NCBI GenBank assembly: GCA_015062235.1
Contig: SUUZ01000001.1
Location: forward strand, 124,001 to 188,000
Direction: 5' to 3'
Source of the DNA: Alphaproteobacteria bacterium
GTDB lineage: Bacteria > Pseudomonadota > Alphaproteobacteria > RF32 > CAG-239
Length of the DNA: 64,000 bases
The first letter of the stretch is position 1. Each line of letters begins with the position of its first letter. Positions 60,976 through 64,000 of the stretch are shown in pieces. The notes under the pieces are model-generated. The model was given only the letters and a program-made list of their open reading frames with translations. It was not told the DNA's origin and ran no database searches. The position numbers and the translations under genes were made by a program.

Positions 60976-61124
60976 TCCTCCACCAGTATCTTTATACGAT
61001 AATTCATAAACTTCTAAAAAAAGATAAATAACGCTAAAATATTTAAAAAATAAACTAGACTCTAGGAAATTATTACCATATTATGACAATATTATATTTA
61101 GTAACTTTTCAGGAGATATATCAA

Positions 61125-61715
61125 ATGGCTTGGACAGAAGAAATGGTGGAAGAACTTAAAAAACTTTGGGATGAGGGGGTTACCACTGGTGAAATTGGTC
61201 GTCGCCTTAATATATCCAAAAACTCAATTGTTGGAAAAGTTCACCGTTTAGGATTATCAGGACGTCCATCACCTATAAAAAAGAAAGATGTTACATCCGA
61301 TGATAAGAACACCACCCCAACGACTAAAGAAAAAAAATCTACTACTATTACCAAAGAAACCAAAAAAGAAGTCAAAGAGGTTTCTACATCTCCAACACAA
61401 AAAACTACTGAACAAAAAAATCAAAAAACTATTCAACCCCAACCAGTCCAAGCAAAATCAGAACCAGTTATTATATCTTCTGATGCAAACGAAGAAGAAG
61501 ACATAAAACTAGCCAAATCATTAAACCTACCTCAAAGTAATTTATCTAAAAAAGATTATATATCCCTCACAGATCTAGACAATCACACTTGTCGTTGGCC
61601 AATTGGAGACCCAAAAGATGAAAACTTTCATTTTTGTGGAAAAAAGGTCCGTTTAGGACAAACCTATTGTGAAGAACATGCTGCTATAGCTTATGTAAAG
61701 CCAACTAAAAAATAA
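61125..61715 (+). CDS. gcrA: Cell-cycle regulator GcrA
   Basis: A 196-residue GcrA-family protein, a sigma-70-linked transcription factor of alphaproteobacteria that recognises methylated GANTC. The N-terminal helix-turn-helix is WTEEMVEELKKLW with GEIGRRLNISKNSIVGKVHR. A long Lys/Thr/Gln-rich linker (about 60-130) leads to a C-terminal region with HTCRWPIGDP and CGKKVRLGQTYCEEH, the zinc-binding end typical of the family. I chose the ATG at 61125 (AGGAGA upstream) instead of 61083. The partner methylase CcrM is not in the window. Confidence 0.93.
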   Translation: MAWTEEMVEELKKLWDEGVTTGEIGRRLNISKNSIVGKVHRLGLSGRPSPIKKKDVTSDDKNTTPTTKEKKSTTITKETKKEVKEVSTSPTQKTTEQKNQKTIQPQPVQAKSEPVIISSDANEEEDIKLAKSLNLPQSNLSKKDYISLTDLDNHTCRWPIGDPKDENFHFCGKKVRLGQTYCEEHAAIAYVKPTKK

Positions 61716-61732
61716 TATATCTCAAAAAAAAT

Positions 61733-61772
61733 AAAAAGGTAAAAACCCAAATGTTTTTTACCTTTTTATTTT
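61733..61772 (+). terminator. Terminator after gcrA
   Basis: AAAAAGGTAAAAA and TTTTTTACCTTTTT form an AT-rich stem around CCCAAATG, ending in T. It also separates gcrA from the convergent 61776 gene. Confidence 0.8.
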
Positions 61773-61775
61773 TTG

Positions 61776-62111
61776 TCACTTCCAGCGTATAGATACCTCT
61801 CCATTGTATTGGAAAATCTCTCCTATAGCGCCCCTATCGTCCTCAAATCCCTTAGAATACATATTAACATCTACTGTATCATATGCAAAAGTTACAGGAC
61901 ACAAATAGGCGAATTTCGTAACCACCTCCCACAAAAAAACAATCTTTTCATTATTTTTGTAGGCACAAAGCATCCACACTGGACCCTCTTTAATTTCAGC
62001 AACCTTGATAAGTTTTGCTTTCTCATCAAATTTAAAATCTTCCCATTCAGGGGAGTACTTCATTCGAAGCAATTCTGCAACCGAACTAGGTGTCTCAATT
62101 TTCTTAATCAT
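61776..62111 (-). CDS. Unknown soluble protein, SD-less start
   Basis: A 111-residue protein without signal peptide or membrane segment; no family is recognised. Aromatic residues are frequent (WEDFKFDEKAKL, FAYLCPVTFAYDTVDV). The ATG follows AATTAAAAAAAATGAGTGT with no Shine-Dalgarno, placing it in the SD-less set; its base composition is also less AT-rich than neighbours. It is convergent with gcrA and shares the terminator. Monocistronic. Confidence 0.7.
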   Translation of the reverse strand: MIKKIETPSSVAELLRMKYSPEWEDFKFDEKAKLIKVAEIKEGPVWMLCAYKNNEKIVFLWEVVTKFAYLCPVTFAYDTVDVNMYSKGFEDDRGAIGEIFQYNGEVSIRWK

Positions 62112-62314
62112 ACACTCATTTTTTTTAATTATACAATTCCACTATGTGGCTTAACTATCTATATCTAACTAATTTAACATTTAATACAAAGCTTATACCA
62201 TTTATTTAGACAAAAGTAAACAAAAAAAATATTCATATTCCCCTCTTTAATTTCTATTATTAAAACATATATCTCTAAATCATAATCAACTCATTTATTA
62301 GAGGAATAAATTAA

Positions 62315-63547
62315 ATGAAAAAAAATATTTTACTCCTATGTAGCATCTCAAGCCTTTGTATATACGTATCTAATGGTTTTGCTAACGACAATTCAAATAG
62401 TTTGCCTTACCAAGAAAGTGCCGAAGGACGTGTCCACATATCAGAAAACTATCGCCACATGTCCTTTACCGACCTTGGCAATAAATATTCAAATTTCAAA
62501 GATTATTTACAAAAAAAATATGGATTTGGTTATTCTTTAACTGCTTCATTTACAGGCCAATATGGTGCTCCCAATGGTAAAAAAACAGCACTTCAAACAA
62601 TTTTATATCCTGCAATCTCCTGGAATTTATTCAACAACCAATATGGTAATGCAACTCTTAATGCTGCCTACAATATTGTTCAATACACAGGAGCAAATTC
62701 TCAAAAAATTGATAACAATATAGGTGTAGTAACATCTATCAACGATTACGATGAACAATCAAATGAATTTCCAGAACTTTATATCGCTTATCAACTTCCT
62801 GGAAAATATGATTGGATGACTATCGGCCTTGGTCAATATCCTTTTTACAATTTTGATGGAACAACTTATGATTCTAATCAGCAAGAAAACTTTATTAACT
62901 GGACATTTTCACAAAATGCATCATCAACATATCCAACTGCTGGTCTAGGATCTTACATTCAAATAACACCAACACCTGAATGGAGTTTCGCCGCAGGTTT
63001 TCAAGATGCAACTAATGTTGATGGCAACCGCATATCTACATCTAATCTTGATGAAAACCATTATGCAACCTTTGGTTATATATCTTATAATCCTACCATC
63101 CAAGGTTTAGGATTAGGACAATATTCTATAATGGTTTATAATCAACCTTGGGTAGAAGCCCAACCAGAAACAACAAATGGTTGGTCTCTTAATGCCTCTC
63201 AAAACATTAGTGATAAATGGGCTATATTTGGACGTATTAATGGCGTCTCTGGAGATCAAGCCGAAATAGACAATTCTTACCTTTTAGGAGCTGTTATGAA
63301 TGATCCATTCAATCGCAATCCGCTTGATCAGTTAGGATTTGCTGCAGCATTAAACCACATAAATGAAGATGCTGTCGGCTCTCCTACTGAAAGTAATTAT
63401 GAAAAAGTTCTTGAAGCATATATGACATTTGGTGTTTCAAAATGGATGACTATTACCCCAGATGTTCAAATTTATTTTGATCCAGCTTTGAATCCAAAAT
63501 CTGATACAGCTTTTGCATTCTCTCTGCGAGCAACACTATTTTTCTAA
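62315..63547 (+). CDS. OprB-like carbohydrate-selective porin
   Basis: A 410-residue outer-membrane porin. The signal peptide (KKNILLLCSISSLCIYVSNG, cleaved after GFA) is followed by many short amphipathic strands and a helical first segment (KFYSNFKDYLQK-like). The C-terminus ends in aromatic FF, as in outer-membrane barrels, and MTITPDVQIYFDPALNP is a hallmark of OprB porins. AGAGGAAT precedes the ATG. Regulated possibly from a ~200-bp upstream gap. Substrate (sugars) inferred. Confidence 0.85.
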   Translation: MKKNILLLCSISSLCIYVSNGFANDNSNSLPYQESAEGRVHISENYRHMSFTDLGNKYSNFKDYLQKKYGFGYSLTASFTGQYGAPNGKKTALQTILYPAISWNLFNNQYGNATLNAAYNIVQYTGANSQKIDNNIGVVTSINDYDEQSNEFPELYIAYQLPGKYDWMTIGLGQYPFYNFDGTTYDSNQQENFINWTFSQNASSTYPTAGLGSYIQITPTPEWSFAAGFQDATNVDGNRISTSNLDENHYATFGYISYNPTIQGLGLGQYSIMVYNQPWVEAQPETTNGWSLNASQNISDKWAIFGRINGVSGDQAEIDNSYLLGAVMNDPFNRNPLDQLGFAAALNHINEDAVGSPTESNYEKVLEAYMTFGVSKWMTITPDVQIYFDPALNPKSDTAFAFSLRATLFF

Positions 63548-63582
63548 AATAAAAAACATACTAATAAAACCAAAAAAACTGT

Positions 63583-63703
63583 ATAAAAGTGACAAATTTT
63601 TAAAAGTTTAACTTTACAAGCATATCCATAAAGCGCTAAATTATAGCAAGCTCAAAGATTTTGTATTATGGTATTAAACAATGAAAAAATTTGTCACTTT
63701 TAT
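63583..63703. repeat. 19-bp perfect inverted repeat around protease start
   Basis: ATAAAAGTGACAAATTTTT at 63583-63601 recurs as its exact reverse complement at 63685-63703. The second arm lies in codons 2-8 of the next gene; the arms are 83 bp apart. Confidence 0.85.
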
Positions 63704-64000
63704 TTTTGTAATTTTAATCGGCGCATGTCAACATCAAACCAATTTAGAAACTACCATGACCTCAAACACACAAACTATCAAAGATCAAACTAGTACCCCT
63801 ATTGTTGGAGGCGTTGAGACTCTACACATTATCCCCTTTGATATGCCGTTTCATGCTCGTATGGATACTGGAGCAGAAACATCATCAATAGATGCTCATA
63901 ATCTTCGTCCCTTTGAACGAGATGGCGAAAAATGGATATCTTTTGATATAACTAACCGTAAAGATGGCATAACCAAACATTTTGAAAAACCTGTCAAACG
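63681..64000 (+). CDS. RimK-like retropepsin-fold lipoprotein (partial)
   Basis: The first 106 codons of a gene cut by the window edge. A lipoprotein signal with lipobox LIGAC (Cys about 16) is followed by a putative ATP-dependent zinc-protease domain (PF05618): VGGVETLHIIPFDMPFHARM then DTGAETSSIDA, the aspartic-protease-like DTGA motif. The ATG is at 63681. It probably sits in the envelope; the remainder is beyond the window. Confidence 0.8.
   Translation, partial: MKKFVTFIFVILIGACQHQTNLETTMTSNTQTIKDQTSTPIVGGVETLHIIPFDMPFHARMDTGAETSSIDAHNLRPFERDGEKWISFDITNRKDGITKHFEKPVK

Noticed and set aside
8350..61065. GANTC sites near ftsE, recA and gcrA as GcrA/CcrM control
   Set aside because: The 5-base motif is expected by chance every few hundred bases, so the positions carry no weight without methylation data.
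3770..62111. Bacteroidota-type promoters (TAnnTTTG) before the SD-less genes
   Set aside because: I could not find a consistent match; where a promoter is visible it is of ordinary sigma-70 type.

Overview
The window looks like the chromosome of a very AT-rich, uncultured, probably host-associated alphaproteobacterium. The lineage evidence is a GcrA cell-cycle regulator, an alphaproteobacterial SOS box (GAAC-N7-GAAC) at recA, an MbfA-type ferritin-VIT iron exporter, a DUF2125-type protein, the zinc-ribbon/ftsEX neighbourhood, a sigma-70 with a long acidic insertion, and the relA/spoT-acpS-lepB-rnc-era run. GatCAB beside an AspRS suggests tRNA-dependent amidation. The closest group I can suggest is the small-genome gut/rumen Alphaproteobacteria; this is inference.

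Layout. 1-850: two small unknown genes (one cut by the window edge) of the same style as the accessory island further on. 850-15,100: housekeeping (caxA, aspS, rnd, arsR-type regulator, xseB, ispA, zinc-ribbon protein, ftsEX, ydcF-type, plsC, DUF2125-type, rsmD, rluB, tadA, PHP phosphoesterase). 15,240-23,200: cca, a strongly promoted structured transcript (16,576-16,868), gatCAB, fabI, yihY and recA. 23,200-29,100: an AT-hook protein, mbfA, and a cluster of nucleotide-cleaning or acyl/phosphoryl-transfer enzymes (two Nudix, PPase-like, MazG, two P-loop kinases, GNATs, TSCPD).

29,290-36,600 is accessory DNA ending at a tRNA-Ile(CAU) gene. It holds an acyl-carrier-like protein without the attachment serine. 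Next come five small genes of unknown function, separated by duplicated intergenic modules (terminator + perfect hairpin + conserved stretch + sigma-70-type promoter + AT leader). After these lie an AbiE toxin-antitoxin pair with a promoter-overlapping palindrome, five 23-bp iterons, four degenerate ~140-bp repeats, a Panacea-domain antitoxin with a MazF-like partner, an unknown gene, and a GC-richer hairpin-rich non-coding stretch.

36,700-64,000: rpoD-dnaG-yqeY, a DUF4105/DUF3015 envelope pair, greA with a terminator in its leader, a cysteine-rich protein coupled to trxB, a MacAB-type exporter, two unknown genes, a RelA/SpoT-like protein with a C-terminal duplication, then fmt, era-rnc-lepB-acpS-DUF2062-relA/spoT, rpoZ, gcrA, an OprB-like porin and the start of a retropepsin-like lipoprotein.

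The most unusual signals are (i) a scattered class of small genes with AT-rich, Shine-Dalgarno-free leaders reading ...TTATGG, several carrying the same family of CCCCTCACAA terminator, (ii) the duplicated promoter/terminator modules with a hairpin whose 5-nt loop is inverted in one copy, (iii) the iteron and long-repeat arrays between two toxin-antitoxin systems, and (iv) the 16.6-kb structured RNA that spans a hydrophobic 39-codon ORF.
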